From contig CAXIPT010000004.1 of assembly GCA_964030475.1 (NCBI GenBank), forward strand, positions 538,379-602,378: a stretch of 64,000 bases of DNA, read 5' to 3'. The stretch is from Tethya wilhelma (Eukaryota > Porifera > Demospongiae > Tethyida > Tethyidae). Shown here one piece after another: positions 1-11,972 of the stretch; the first letter of the stretch is position 1; every line of letters starts with the position of its first letter. The notes under the pieces are model-generated. The model made no database searches. It saw nothing but the letters and a program-made list of their open reading frames with translations, and was not told the DNA's origin. The position numbers were made by a program, and so were the translations under genes.

Positions 1-138
1 ACAAAGTGTATACTATCAAGCTTGGTTGCAATTGGTCGCGTGGCTGACTTATGGGAGTTGAATCTTGAAGCTGTAAAAATTTTAATGGAATCTTGAACTA
101 TTTGCCAGGACCAGATTTGAGTCACTGTTACACGTACC

Positions 139-1038
139 ATGTACACAATAAGGTATTTGATTCTAACAATAACTCTCACTTTTACTCTAGCACCAGCAAA
201 TTCAACCGAGAACAACCAGGAACACTCAATTGACCCAGTGATCATTCCACCCTCTGAACAAAATGCAGGAGAGGTTTGTCCAGCAAACTCTCTAACCAAT
301 GAAGGCCGGGAAAACTTGTCAAGCTCTGTAAGAATGCTCCTACAAAGTAGACCCTTGGGTTTATCCCTGGAATAATGCGGGGATGGTTTCTGGTACCGGG
401 TGGGTTTCTTAAACATGAGCGACCCAGGGGTCCAGTGTCCATTGGCTTGGAGGGAGTACAATCAGAGTGGTGTGCGAGCTTGTGGAAGACCCACCACCGA
501 TGGTGGAAGCTGTGTGGCAACTTTCTACCCTGCTGACAACGTCCAGTATTACAACAGAGTGTGCAGTCGCATCATTGGCTATCAGTTTGCTAGTCCAGAC
601 GCCTTTGCAGGTCGTCCACGACCGTCTTCTCTCATCGACGATGCTTACTTGGACGGGATCAGTTTGACCTATGGTTCCCCACGGACTCACATTTGGTCCT
701 TTGCCGGTAGCGATCTGGACAACCCTGCAGCTAACCCTTGCCCGTGCGGTCGATCAACAGACGATTTACAATCTCCTTCTTTTGTCGGCGATAGCTACTT
801 TTGTGAGACCGGGCACAACAACGCTTTTGCAGTAACGTTTGATTTTATAACGGATGACCCATTATGGGATGGTCAAAATTGTCCTGTTGGAAACTGTTGT
901 ACGTTCAACAACCCTCCCTGGTTCTCAGTTGTACTTAATGCTCCTACGACCAATGATATTGAAGTTCGTATCTGTGCCGATCAAGAAACAGACGATGAAG
1001 ACACTCCTATATCTCTGCTTGAACTGTATGTCCAGTAG
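139..1038 (+). pseudogene. Secreted Cys-rich family member A, interrupted by an in-frame stop
   Basis: A single frame runs from ATG 139 to the stop ending at 1038 and is open except for one TAA at 373-375. The start encodes a hydrophobic signal peptide (MYTIRYLILTITLTFTLAPA), then a short pro-region with IIPPSEQ and VCPAN, then the family domain CGDGFWYRV, FLNMSDP, VRACGRP, YGSPRTHIW, DPLWDG, PPWFSV, DIEVRIC, ending LLELYVQ. Aligned to the intact paralogue at 4142-5023, the TAA is exactly one extra codon between Glu and Cys of the E-CGDG junction; everything else keeps register. It is therefore a nonsense insertion, a sequencing or haplotype error, or a recoded stop. A good donor (GTAAGA) lies at 329, but no acceptor restores the frame. 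Function of the family is not known to me; it looks extracellular and disulphide-rich. It is the most divergent of the four copies. Confidence 0.65.
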
Positions 1039-1087
1039 ATATAATAACCATGCAATGCCATGCAATAGTAATAATAATAATATTATA

Positions 1088-2020
1088 ACAAGTAGTAAAA
1101 ATTTTATAAAAATGAGAGGTGTAGGAATGGGCAGTGCGGTAAAAAGCAATGAAACAAGGCAAGTCTCTGAATTTCGGCACATGACTACTTCATTTTCATG
1201 AGTCAATTGCAAGCCTAGTTTGAATTCCATTCATAATTATATAGATGTCAGTCATTTGGCTCATGAGTCAATGTAAGCAATCACTTGACCAATTTGGATG
1301 AAGTAACAATCACATTGAATTCATTTAGAATGTAGATACACAAAGAGTAGGGCACAAAAAATGAAGTAGTCATGTGCCGAAATTCAGAGACTTGCCTTGT
1401 TTCATTGCTTTTTACCGCACTGCCCATTCCTACACCTCTCATTTTTATAAAATTTTTACTACTTGTTCATTCACTTTTTTCAACACCAAGGTGCTCAATC
1501 GCATGGAGAAAATCACACAGCAGAGGCGCGCATGCGCATTATATGCATGCAAACCACGTGGTCTATTGACGACCTTTACCTACATCAAAATGGCTAAATA
1601 AAAAGTACAGTATTTTATATCGAGAGTTTCAAAGCTGCCTAGATTTTGTTTGCTGCCTTTTCGCCAGCAAACGAGTCGAAAAGGACGTACTGTGCATGAA
1701 ATGAAGTCTCACTATATTGTCAAAGTTGGCTAGATGTCTTTTGTTTGTCTGGAAATCGCGTTCAAGTAAGTCAGTTAGGAAGGAAGGGGAGAACAAAATT
1801 GCACTCTTCTGGCTTCTCGCCAGCGCTCTCTCCAGAGTGCTCTAGAGACTTCCTGCCAGTTTTCTTTGTTAATACAGTAAGAAAATTGTATGGGAGAGGC
1901 TATGAAATGCATTTGAAGGCTTATCTTCCTTTTCTTGAAAGTTTATAAACATGAACATTTTGTATTGTGTCTATGGGACAGTCGGCCCATTCCTACTATA
2001 CGTACTACCGTACGTATGAT
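1088..2020. mobile_element. Foldback mobile element, copy 1
   Basis: The element opens with two inverted arms of about 109 nt (1088-1196 and 1358-1466) separated by about 160 nt. A non-palindromic right part follows and ends near 2020 with CCCATTCCTAC, ATACGTAC and CCGTACGTAT. The same arrangement occurs at 37452-38460 and 42065-43070, and one arm at 53186-53293. No shared open reading frame is visible, so it is non-autonomous. The right part of each copy contains GCGCATGCGC (here 1528-1537) and CACGTG (here 1555-1560). The element fills most of the gene-free stretch between family members A and B. Confidence 0.8.
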
Positions 2021-2547
2021 ATTATGTAACAATTATTTGTAATGGTCGATTCAACCTTGCAGATATTTTTATTTTGACAAGAGTAAGTGAATTATTACTA
2101 ATAATGGATGAATTATTGACACACCTTAGTAATTTAGAGCAACTTGGTATTTAGAACCGACACCATGTCGATCATGCCAATTAATAATGTACCTATTGGA
2201 TGTATGCATGATCTCATAATGAGGAACTTACTTAATTTGTTTTAACAATTATGTCAAATTGCTGTTCTTGTGCAATCTTAATTGCAAAATTAATTAATTA
2301 CACATGCATGCTCAAGTTAATTAAGTGGAAGTTTCCACATTCCTTGCAGTTTATATACTGATAATTGTATTCAAGCAATTCAAGGTCAAATACATGCCCA
2401 TCCACGACATACATCCCGTCCTAGGAATGTGTATACAAAAGCCAGAGGTAGATTATGTGACGCACATAGCCAGCAAAATTCGATCTCTAGCTGGAGAACT
2501 TACTCAGAGTGTCTGAACTATGGCAACTCAGAACACTAAACCTCAAA

Positions 2548-3430
2548 ATGTGGCTTTTCTCTTTACTATTCATTCTTAATCTAATGTCAGTCAACTCCAT
2601 TGGGCTGGGTGAAGAAGATGGTGCTCTCCCTCTCACTCCCATTGTGATCCCACCTGATTCCACCACCAGTGGAGTCTGTCCAGCAAATGTTGTCAGAGAA
2701 GAAGCACCGGACAAAACATCACGAGTTAAATTCGAATCTCTTTACGATCATTATATTTAGTGTCCCAATTCCAGAGTGTGGAGATGGACTGTGGACTCCA
2801 GTAGCTTTCCTCAACATGAGTGATCCTGAAGCTCAATGTCCACCAGCTTTTAGACTGTACGACCAAAACAACGTGAGAGCTTGTGGCAGGCCAATTACAT
2901 CCACAGGAAGCTGTGTTTCTGAGTTCTTAACAATTCCTTTGGAGTACGGCAAAGTGTGTGGACGAATCATTGGATATCAGTATGCATCAACTTCAGCATT
3001 TCATCAAATTGACGAATCTATCGATACTTGGTATACTGATGGTGTCAGTCTGACCTATGGATCTCCACGCAATTACATTTGGACATTTGCTTCTGGTCTC
3101 ACTTATAGTAGTAGTGACTCTTGTCATGAGTGTGTGGCACAGAGTTTTGATAATAGACCAACATTTGTTGGAAACAACTACTTCTGTGAATCTGGAGCAA
3201 ATACACAAGGTGATTTAAGTGAGCAATTTTTCCGCACTGAAGACCCTCTCTGGGATGGTATGGGCTGTCCCGAAGCAAATGCAAATTGCTGTGCATTCAA
3301 CACTCCTCCCTGGTTCTCAGTTGATCTTGCTGGTCCTACGACTGACGATATTGAAGTTCGTATCTGTTGTGACCAAAATACAATAGATGAAGATGTCACA
3401 ATCGGGCTCCTTGAGTTGTATGTCCAGTAA
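2548..3430 (+). pseudogene. Secreted Cys-rich family member B, frameshifted
   Basis: The N-terminal part reads from ATG 2548 (MWLFSLLFILNLMSVNSIG, a signal peptide) through PLTPIVIPPDSTTSGVCPAN to a TAG at 2758-2760. The family domain (SVPIPECGDGLW to LLELYVQ, stop ending 3430) continues in the next frame. Against the intact copy at 4142-5023 there are 2 extra nt near 2708 and 2 more before the ECGDG codons, giving a net +1 shift in the linker. The domain itself (about 225 residues) is open and has all the family cysteines. A TTATATTTAG acceptor-like site precedes TGTCCC at 2761, but I found no donor that restores frame. It is a frameshifted copy, an assembly error, or a gene with an intron I cannot define. 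It lies head-to-tail with members A and C. Confidence 0.65.
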
Positions 3431-3904
3431 CATATAAAGTTTTGTGTAATAGTGTGTGAAAATTTATTGTGCCTTAATATATTATAACTTTTACTAGAAC
3501 TTACAAACAAAATGTATCATAGCTAATGATATTGGACTGTACAGGCATGATTGTAGAACTGTAGAGCGATTTCATTTGAGCAATAATTAATGTGTTCTGC
3601 TAATCAAAAGTATGTACAGATCATATAATTTTTAAGGAAATTTGTTTTATGAATACTTATAGCTGCTGCATGCATATAAGTCAATGTATATGCGTGTTTT
3701 TCCCTCCTATAGTATAATAATGAAGTTTGAAGTAATATGCATGCATGGGCAGTGCATGCTTGTAGTACAATTTCATTCTCATAAAGTCATAATCTCATGA
3801 GACAAAGTCTACCTTACTATAACAACTAAGGTGTGCCATGGAGAGCTATAAGCCTATACTGACTAATAGATATTGCCTTTAGTGGACATGAGTCAAGAAG
3901 TTGT

Positions 3905-3945
3905 GCATATAAAAAGAGGCTGTGTAATGCATACAAGCTTCATTC
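3905..3945 (+). promoter_or_regulatory. Candidate TATA promoter of member C
   Basis: TATAAAAAG at about 3909-3917 would place a start near 3940 and give a 5' leader of roughly 200 nt before ATG 4142. A second TATAAAT at about 4127 is too near the ATG to serve. The rest of 3431-4141 shows only AT-rich sequence and the 3' flank of member B; the first ~25 nt after the stop resemble the 3' flank of member C, as expected for tandem duplicates. Confidence 0.35.
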
Positions 3946-4141
3946 AGGCTAGCTGGCTTTGCTAATTCAGCAGAATATACACTGGCATATAAATTCAACT
4001 GTGAATAATAGTCAAAGGAGCTACAAATATATTCAAAATACATTGGCCAATTTCTGTGGCAAGAGACCTATATATAACAGATACGAAAGACGAGCACATT
4101 TAAACTATAATACAGCAAGTAGCTAGTATAAATCTGCAGCA

Positions 4142-5023
4142 ATGTATCTTAGCATACTAGTTGTTGTGGCTGCTGCCGTTGTAGCACCGGTGCTAGTCAG
4201 TTCTCAGGGTGATGGTGCTCTCCCTCTCACTCCTGTTGTGATCCCACCTGATTCCACCACCAGTGGAGTCTGTCCAGCAAATGATGTCAGAGAAGAAGCA
4301 CGACAAAACATTTCGAGTTCCGTTCAAACGATTCTACGATCATTTTTTACCGTACCAGTTCCAGAGTGTGGAGATGGACTGTGGACTCCAGTAGCTTTCC
4401 TGAACATGAGTGATCCTGACACTCAGTGTCCGACAGCTTTTAGACTGTACGATCAAAACAACGTGAGAGCTTGTGGAAGACAACTTACATCCACTGCAAG
4501 CTGTGATTCTGAATTTCTATCTGTTCCTATAGAGTATGGCAAAGTGTGTGGCCGAATCATTGGATACCAGTTTGCATCAACTACGCCATTTTTAGCTAAT
4601 GTAGGCATCGATACTTGGTATACTGATGGTATCAGTATGACATACGGATCTCCACGCAACCACATTTGGACATTTGCTTCAGCTGTCTCTGATGATTTCC
4701 ATGGTACTGATGCTTGTCCTTGTGCAAATGGTCGCTCTGATCATATTCCAACCTTTGTTGGGACCAACTACTTCTGTGAATCTGGGGCAAGGAATGCAGC
4801 TGAGCTGCAACAACAACCTTTCCGCTCTGAAGACCCTCTCTGGGATGGTCTGGACTGTCCAGCTACAACTGACAATTGTTGTACATTCAACACTCCTCCC
4901 TGGTTCTCAGTTGATCTTGCTGGTCCTACGACTGACGATATTGAAGTTCGAATCTGTTGTGACCAAGACAATATGATCGATGAAGATGTCACAATCGGGC
5001 TCTTTGAGTTGTACGTCCAGTAG
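4142..5023 (+). CDS. Secreted Cys-rich family member C, intact
   Basis: This is an uninterrupted 293-residue frame. Residues 1 to about 21 form a signal peptide (MYLSILVVVAAAVVAPVLVSS). A short pro-like stretch follows (PLTPVVIPPDSTTSGVCPAN, then REEARQNISSSV with an N-glycosylation site), then the family domain from ECGDGLWTP to LFELYVQ. There are 14 cysteines, including CPC, CC and ICCDQ pairs, which fits a disulphide-stabilised extracellular protein. Highly conserved blocks across the four copies are FLNMSDP, RACGR, KVCGRIIGYQ, WYTDG, YGSPRNHIWTFA, FVG.NYFCESG, EDPLWDG, PPWFSVDL and DDIEVRIC. I recognise it as a lineage-specific family without a named Pfam-type domain that I can assign. 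It is the reference for judging the broken copies A and B. No intron is needed. Confidence 0.85.
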   Translation: MYLSILVVVAAAVVAPVLVSSQGDGALPLTPVVIPPDSTTSGVCPANDVREEARQNISSSVQTILRSFFTVPVPECGDGLWTPVAFLNMSDPDTQCPTAFRLYDQNNVRACGRQLTSTASCDSEFLSVPIEYGKVCGRIIGYQFASTTPFLANVGIDTWYTDGISMTYGSPRNHIWTFASAVSDDFHGTDACPCANGRSDHIPTFVGTNYFCESGARNAAELQQQPFRSEDPLWDGLDCPATTDNCCTFNTPPWFSVDLAGPTTDDIEVRICCDQDNMIDEDVTIGLFELYVQ

Positions 5024-5302
5024 CATAGAATTTTGTACAATAGTGTGTGAAAGATAATATAATGCCTGAGAACGACATTAATTGTATACCGACTTAGAAC
5101 GTGTGAACCAAATGTATCATAATGCTATTGAATAATGCATGCATACATGGATTGTAGAACAATAAAGTGATTTTATTTGAACAATAATGTGTTATATATC
5201 AATATAATATTTTATTATTATGGATTATAGTTATTTGATTTTTATGGACATCTTAGCTGCTGATAAATGTATATGCAATAGAACGTTTTAATGTGTTTGC
5301 AA

Positions 5303-5500
5303 TTGGTACTTGTTTACAATTGGGGCTGTCTTGGGAGATCTATAAAAAAAACAATAGTGAACTTTTTACAGTGGGTGGCCTTAAGAAATAACGCATGTGC
5401 AATGCGGATGCACACAAATGTTTTTGTAGGTCGTTTCCGTAAAGTCATTACGAATGAATATTCTTGATGACCATGAATTAATTCAACGTGACTAACATGG
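5303..5500 (+). repeat. Dispersed repeat, copy 1 of 3
   Basis: The core reads TTTACAATTGG, about 2 nt, CTGTCTTGGGAGATC, then TTTTTACAGTGGGTGGCC, then a diverged tail with a GTCGTTTCCGTAAAGTC-like block. Related sequence in the same order is at 6080-6270 and 7972-8140. No coding sequence is seen in 5024-6756. Confidence 0.6.
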
Positions 5501-5659
5501 GTGGACTATTATGCTCACAGGTAGGTTTTGGCTTATGATGTACAGTATGCTATCACAAACATGAATTATTAATGAATGTGATGTATTCAAGTTCTGCAGG
5601 GGTGCAGTGAATTCAAATTCAAAGCGCATATGCATGTTTATAATAATGATTATTCAGTC

Positions 5660-5960
5660 AGTAACAATTATAAGATGGTTCAGTGAAGAATGAAGTAGCA
5701 AGGCAGACACAGGTTCAAGTTAGCATGTATATCACACAGTTGACTTAGTCACTTGACAGGTATTTTAGCTAGGACTCAAGCAATGTGCACGTGAGATTGT
5801 GAGTGTATGTGAGTGCAATGACTCAGTGCATGTGCAAGTTTTATACTCTAGCCGCCTTGTTCTCAGTCTCCTCCCATATCATTGAAAAGAATTCCCCTGA
5901 GTTTCAGGGTGCATGGGAGTATAGGAGGGTTACTATATTATCACTTTTAACTTAATTTCT
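5660..5960. repeat. Diverged copy of the 5' flank of member D
   Basis: The stretch around 5685-5740 (TTCAGTGAAGAATGAAGTAGCAAGG and following) matches 7705-7770, the region just upstream of minus-strand member D. The later part (TTTTATACTC ... CATGGGAGTATA) resembles 7825-7885. It may mark the start of a lost minus-strand paralogue; I see no family domain beside it. Confidence 0.45.
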
Positions 5961-6079
5961 TAAGTGCATGACATTGTATTTTCAACAAGTTGCATGCATG
6001 CATGCGTGTATGTAGTGGTCATAAGGTGCATGATGCATGACATGTAGTAAAATGTGTATTTGTAATCATTAACCACTTA

Positions 6080-6270
6080 TTTACAATTGGCACTACCTTG
6101 GGAAATCCTACACAAACAATTTATTTCTTTTTACATTGGGTGGCCTAAATAGCTCATGATCAGTGTCATAATGAACACACGTACAATGAGGTACAGAAAT
6201 ATTTTGTGCCTCACTACACATGTCTTATTATGGTATATAGATCATTTTCGTAAAAGTCTTTGAGAATGTA
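6080..6270 (+). repeat. Dispersed repeat, copy 2 of 3
   Basis: TTTACAATTGG, CTACCTTGGGAAATCCTACAC, TTTTTACATTGGGTGGCC and a tail with ATCATTTTCGTAAAAGTC match the copies at 5303 and 7972. Confidence 0.6.
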
Positions 6271-6756
6271 ATTTTGAAGCATAAAAATGAATTTAGACTA
6301 AGAGGATTTTGGAACTTTGAATTAGCTATAACCATTATACATGGACCAGGCACACAGACTTATGAATGTGTACATGCTTGAGCAATATACTGACAATGCC
6401 ATGATGCATGCATACTATAATACCATTGAAGCCTTTAATTCAAGCTAGTGCACATATGCTTGCTATTATGAACACAAACTCAACATAATTTATTATACAT
6501 GCACAATCATGATTATCCATATAGTTAACAATCAATCAGGACCACTAATTTTTAAGTTCATACGTTTCAAAAAACAATAATTAACAGTTCTAGCAGCACT
6601 ATTATGGTGTCATACTATGTCATCAGGTAGAAACTTTAGTAATATTAATGAGACTCATTTACTACTATACAATAATTTTATGGTTATTGATCTATACAAA
6701 TCATTAATTGATCGCTAACTACTATAGATGCATGTTCATATATTAGCTAATTCAGT

Positions 6757-7671
6757 TTACTGGACGTAGAGCTCAAGAAGCTCAATTGCAACATCTTCGT
6801 CATTTGTATTCCCTTGGTCACCACAGATTCGAACTTCGATATCATCAGTTGTAGGAGCATCAAGATCGACTGAGAACCATGGAGGGCTGTTGAACTCACA
6901 ACAGTTGTCAGTTGTAAGGGGACAATCCTGACCATCCCAAAGAGGGTCATCGGTAAATAAACGCAAGTCTTGAGGTAACCTGACAATGCCTGTATAGCCA
7001 GCTTCACAGAAATAGTTATTTCCAACAAAGTCCGGAACATGATCTGGCCCTCCCGCACACAAACAGACGGAAGATGAACTACTAGGTAAATCATCAGTTA
7101 GAGAAGCAGCAAACGTCCAAATGTGATTGCGTGGAGATCCATAGGTCAGACTAACACCATCTGTGTACCAAGTATCAATTACTGCTGGTGGGTTTGAATT
7201 AAGAAATGGTGTTGGGGATCCAAACTGGTACCCGGTGATTCGTCCACACACTTTGCTGTACTCCAAAGGACCATTGTCACCAACCGTGAGGATCTGAGAA
7301 TTACAGCTTCCAGTGGATGTAGCTAGCCTACCACAAGCTCGTACATTGTTTTCTTCGTACAGTCTAAAACCTTGTGGACATTGAGTTGCAGGATCAGTCA
7401 TATCAAACAAAGCTACTTGAGTCCACTGTCCATCTCCACACTCTGGAACTGACATACCAAATGATTCCAATAGCATTTGAACAGAGCTTGAAATATTTTG
7501 TCTTGCTTCTTCTCTGACAGCATTTGCTGGACAGGCTCCACTGGTGGTGGAATCGGGAGGGATCACAATGGGAGTGAGAGGGAGAGTGATGTTGAACTCA
7601 TTGACAATTGAGCTTGCTGGCATCAGAACACTAGCCACAACCACCACAAAAAACACACTGATACACATCAT
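6757..7671 (-). CDS. Secreted Cys-rich family member D, intact, opposite strand
   Basis: The frame is open from 7764 down to the stop at 6757. I choose the ATG at 7671 (MMCISVFFVVVVASVLMPAS) because its signal peptide and spacing to PLTPIVIPPDSTTSG match member C, giving 304 residues. The upstream ATG at 7764 would add 31 residues that also begin with a hydrophobic run. The family domain is complete: VPECGDGQW, RACGR, KVCGRITGYQ, WYTDGVSLTYGSPRNHIW, FVGNNYFCEAG, DDPLWDG, NCCEFNSPPWFSVDL, DDIEVRIC, LLELYVQ. It is inverted relative to A, B and C, so the duplication included an inversion. The product is presumably secreted; its role is unknown. Confidence 0.82.
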   Translation of the reverse strand: MMCISVFFVVVVASVLMPASSIVNEFNITLPLTPIVIPPDSTTSGACPANAVREEARQNISSSVQMLLESFGMSVPECGDGQWTQVALFDMTDPATQCPQGFRLYEENNVRACGRLATSTGSCNSQILTVGDNGPLEYSKVCGRITGYQFGSPTPFLNSNPPAVIDTWYTDGVSLTYGSPRNHIWTFAASLTDDLPSSSSSVCLCAGGPDHVPDFVGNNYFCEAGYTGIVRLPQDLRLFTDDPLWDGQDCPLTTDNCCEFNSPPWFSVDLDAPTTDDIEVRICGDQGNTNDEDVAIELLELYVQ

Positions 7672-7824
7672 TATATATGTATAGTCAGCAAAACATAAGA
7701 TTGTTTCAGTGAAAAATGAAGTAGCAAGGAAGATAAGCACGATCAAGTTACTAGATGTACACACACAGATGTGTTCAAACGTATATAGCTCAAGTGATCG
7801 ATGTGAGTTTGAAAGTTTTAGACC

Positions 7825-7868
7825 AACTTTATACCCAGGCCCCTCCGAATTCCCTAGCCAGTTTTATA
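7825..7868 (-). promoter_or_regulatory. Candidate TATA boxes for member D
   Basis: On the minus strand GTATAAAAC (about 7861-7868) and GTATAAAG (about 7827-7834) lie 150-200 nt upstream of ATG 7671. Either could be used; this rests on motif only. Confidence 0.3.
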
Positions 7869-7971
7869 CATGGGAGTATAACATGAGGTTACTGCTCTTT
7901 AACATATCTTCAACAATGTTCAATAGAGGAATGACTGCAGCAATGGGTAGTTATAATTATTTCTTTAAATG

Positions 7972-8140
7972 TTTACAATTGGAACTGTCTTGGGAAATCC
8001 TACACATGTACTCTTTTATATTGGGTGGCCAAATAATTCAACACGCATAATACACATGTGCTATGAAGCATGCAAAAACTTAGTAGGTGGTTTAAAATTT
8101 TTGTAAGCGATCTTTATGAATGTAGTTGTGAGTAATCGAC
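7972..8140 (+). repeat. Dispersed repeat, copy 3 of 3
   Basis: TTTACAATTGGAACTGTCTTGGGAAATCCTACAC, then TTTATATTGGGTGGCC, then a tail with TTTTGTAAGCGATCTTTATGAATG matches copies 1 and 2. From 8141 to 9262 I see no gene or structured feature. Confidence 0.6.
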
Positions 8141-9262
8141 TGATCGTAGAAGTATGAAGTTATTAATTTTTGTTACAAATTATGGAACAGTATAAATGTG
8201 ACTTAGACATGGTCCATTGCTCACAGACACATGTAGCAACAATAGTATTATACTCCCACTGTTGATTTAGTGTTCTAAAGAATATTGAAGAGCGCCACCA
8301 AACCTGACTGTCAAATGGAGTGGCAGAAGGTCAACTGGTTTGCTCAAGGTGGGTAAAACTGGTTTGACAATGGCATGGACCACATGAGAAAATGGGATAG
8401 CTATATATACTGACTAAAGTCTGTCTGGTTTGAGAATGCGGGTAGAAAAAATCGAACAATCTTTCTTATTATCCAACTGATTTCAAAATTTCAAGCACCA
8501 TTGGAAAGTGCTCATTCTTCCCATTCTTTTGATTGCTCTTCCAGCTTCCTACGCCTTACCAGAGCTCTTACCAGTCAAATATTAGCTATTTTGTCCCATA
8601 AGAAAAGTATTGGCGTGAATCTCATTATTTTGCTTCCGGCAGCATTCTCAAACCATGATGGAATTTAGGTTGTACACAATGCATTAAACAAACAAATCAA
8701 CTGAGTTTAATAGGCACTACTCCCAGGGTTAATTTTTTTTCACCACATAGCTAAATAAAGTAAAAACTAAGAATTCAACTCACCTTATCTCAACACTCAA
8801 TTCTTCCGCGTACAGGCATGGCTCAACTGGACACTGTGAGGCTCAAGTGGTGGAATCACTCAGCTGCTGTGACTACCATCATGATTCAGCACTGGACTGA
8901 GCCTTTTGCAGACTACCATCCACAGCACTTGTTTAGCTGCCTCATATTATGAGAAACTGAACACAACGGGCAAATGTCAATTTGACATGAACTTACTATG
9001 AACTGAGTTGTTTCAAGTCAGTAGCTTCCCTCGCCTTTGACCTTGGGCACGTGCAGCAGTTCAGATTTTACCGCCAATAATTTTGTTATTATTTTGAACA
9101 AAAAGGGTTAAAAAAACAACTACTCCAACTGATTTATGGTAAGGGTCGTTAACTCATTTTCTTGGTCATTTGCATGCCAAAACTTGCCCAGGAATTTCTT
9201 TCTTTTTTAGGAAGAACCGTCTATTCCTAAACAAAACAAAGCTTGGTGAAAGCTTAACAAAG

Positions 9263-10197
9263 ATGCCTAAACGTAAACAGAAGGCAGCCGACCCAGAGAG
9301 CAGTGACGTAGACCCTTCAAAGCTCAAAGTTGCTGAGCTGAAGGAAGAGCTGGAGAAAAGAGGTCTCGACACTAGTGGAAAGAAAGCCGAGCTGGTTGCT
9401 AGACTGGAAGATGCCATCCAAGGAGCCGGTAAGAGGAAGAGAGAGAGAGAAAGAGAGATTTTAAATGTAGAAATGTAGATTTTTTCATTATTTGAAGTTT
9501 GTGTAAAAAAAGTGGGCGTGTCTCTTGTGTATGTATGTATGTGTGTGTGTGTCTGGAAGTACAAATGATAGTTATCTGCACACCCACACACATACAAATA
9601 GCTTCATCTCCCACAAAGAAGTCTAAAGAAGACACCTCATCTTCCACCTCCAAGCCTTCCTCTACTGATTACTCTAAGATGACGGTAGCTCAACTTCGAA
9701 AGGAGCTCGAAGACAAGGGGTTGGATACATCGGGAAAGAAGGCGGAGCTTGTTGCTAGGTTACAAGGGAGTGGTTCAAAAAGTGACGCCAAAAGTAAGTT
9801 GAATCAACCTGAGTGTTGTATCGTACTATTTTGTTCTGACTTGTGGCTGTGTTCTGAGCTACAGTTGTTAAATTTCTTCACTGGATCATAAAATTTTATT
9901 TGTGCCTTCATTTTCTCACTGAGACTTGACCAAATCAGTAGTGTTTCAAACACTAATAATGCAATAGGGTAGATTCTGTTAGTAGCCACGTAATTGTCCT
10001 TCACCAGTCAAAGTCTCAGAGCTATATAGTGTATATAAAATCTGAAGAAAATCCAAGGAAAAAAAGATCTGTTGCGTTACTAAAGTCTCTTTGCATTCAC
10101 CCTAGCTGCTTCAAGCAAAGCGGCTGGCTAGCATGTGTGAGAGTAAAACAGAGTGCATATGTACAGTAAAATCCATGAAGCTACGAGTAAAAGTGTG

Positions 10198-10242
<45 letters not shown>

Positions 10243-11252
10243 TACATACTGTAGCTTCTGTGAAGAAAGAAGAGCCTTCAGAAGCTGAGCTGAAGGAGGA
10301 GACTGACTTTAGCAAGGCCATGAGAGCCTTGAAGAGTGAACCAAAGAAACCATCAGCCAGCAAGAAGAAGAGAAAAGTGGATGCAATGGTGCGTAACCAA
10401 GACAATCTAATGTCAGATTGATATAATTATTGTATCGATTCAGTATTAATATTATAAATTGTGCATTAAAAATCTACATGTACAAGTAGATCATTTTACA
10501 AGCTATAAATTTCAGTGTTCTCTAAAAACTAATATGTGCAGTAAAATAATGTAAAATGCATGCATGTTACATAATTATGCATGCATGTACCATGTTACAT
10601 GCACATGCATGTACCATGGCATGATGCTTGTCTCTCCAAGTGCAGGTACCAGGTGGTCCAAGCTACAGTGTTCTGGATGACTGGGATTGTATGCTCAACC
10701 AAACCAACATAGGCCAGAACAACAACAAGTATTACGTCATCCAGTTGTTGACTCGGGCTTCAAGGTAAAAACTATTAGTTCATCTTTCTTCAATATAGTT
10801 AATAATTTTAGTAAATTGAGATTTGAAGTTCCACGTATCTCAAATGATATTTGCAGATTTTAATTTCCAGAAATAGACATATACACAAAGTGTATTGCAA
10901 TAGCCTACATGTACTTAAAAAACATTTTGTGTAAATTATAATTATATTGACTTTTAAAATTTGGAAATAGTGAGCTGTTTTGGCCAATCATCAAAGTTTA
11001 CGTTGTTGCTTCTTGTTTCTTTCTCTAAGGTACTCCGTTTGGACGAGATGGGGGCGTGTTGGTGAACCGGGTCAGAACGCCATGAAGGGTCCTTTCTCCT
11101 CCTTTGATGCGGCAGAGAAAGAGTTTAAGAAGAAGTTTCAGGACAAGACGAAGAATAAGTGGGAGGACCGTGCGAACTTTGAACCCGTCAAGGGGAAGTA
11201 TACCCTCCTAGAGATGGATGATGAGCAGGACTCACAGGAGGCTATGGTGAGG

Positions 11253-11313
<61 letters not shown>

Positions 11314-11913
11314 GGCTGGAATAAAATTTGGTGGATTCTCAAAAATTTCATCATTGGTGGATTTAATATAAAGTTATTACTGTACATGTTTGAAAGTTAT
11401 AAGTACATACACATGTTTGAAACACAACACAGTATAAAAAACACACACACACAAAAAGTACATGTTTGAAAGTTATAACTATTCGTATTTAACCAAGTTC
11501 AACATTGATGATATGATAAGCACATCATTATAATTCTTTCATTTTCAATTTCAATTTCATTCACCTAAACCACAGGAAGTTGAAAGCAAACTGGCAGCTC
11601 TAGATGAACCTGATGCTCCTGCCCCCGTCGTAAAACCCACGACACTTGATAAACCAACACAAGCCTTGGTGAAACTTATCTTTGACAATGATATGTTTCG
11701 AGAAGCAATGCAGAGCTTGGAGATTGGTACGTCTGTGTGTGTGTGTGTGGGTGTGTGTGTGTGTGTGTGTGAGTGTACAATTCGCTTCTTTCCACAGACA
11801 CTAAAAAGATGCCCCTAGGTAAACTGAGCAAACCACAAATAGCCAAAGGATTTGAAGTAAGTAGTAAGAGCATAGTTGGAAGAAACATAATCTCCTACTT
11901 CGACAGCTCTACN

Positions 11914-11972
<59 letters not shown>

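Noticed and set aside
1089..1600. Short frames in the foldback element as possible transposase
   Set aside because: They are not conserved in the other copies and consist of the inverted arms read in both directions.
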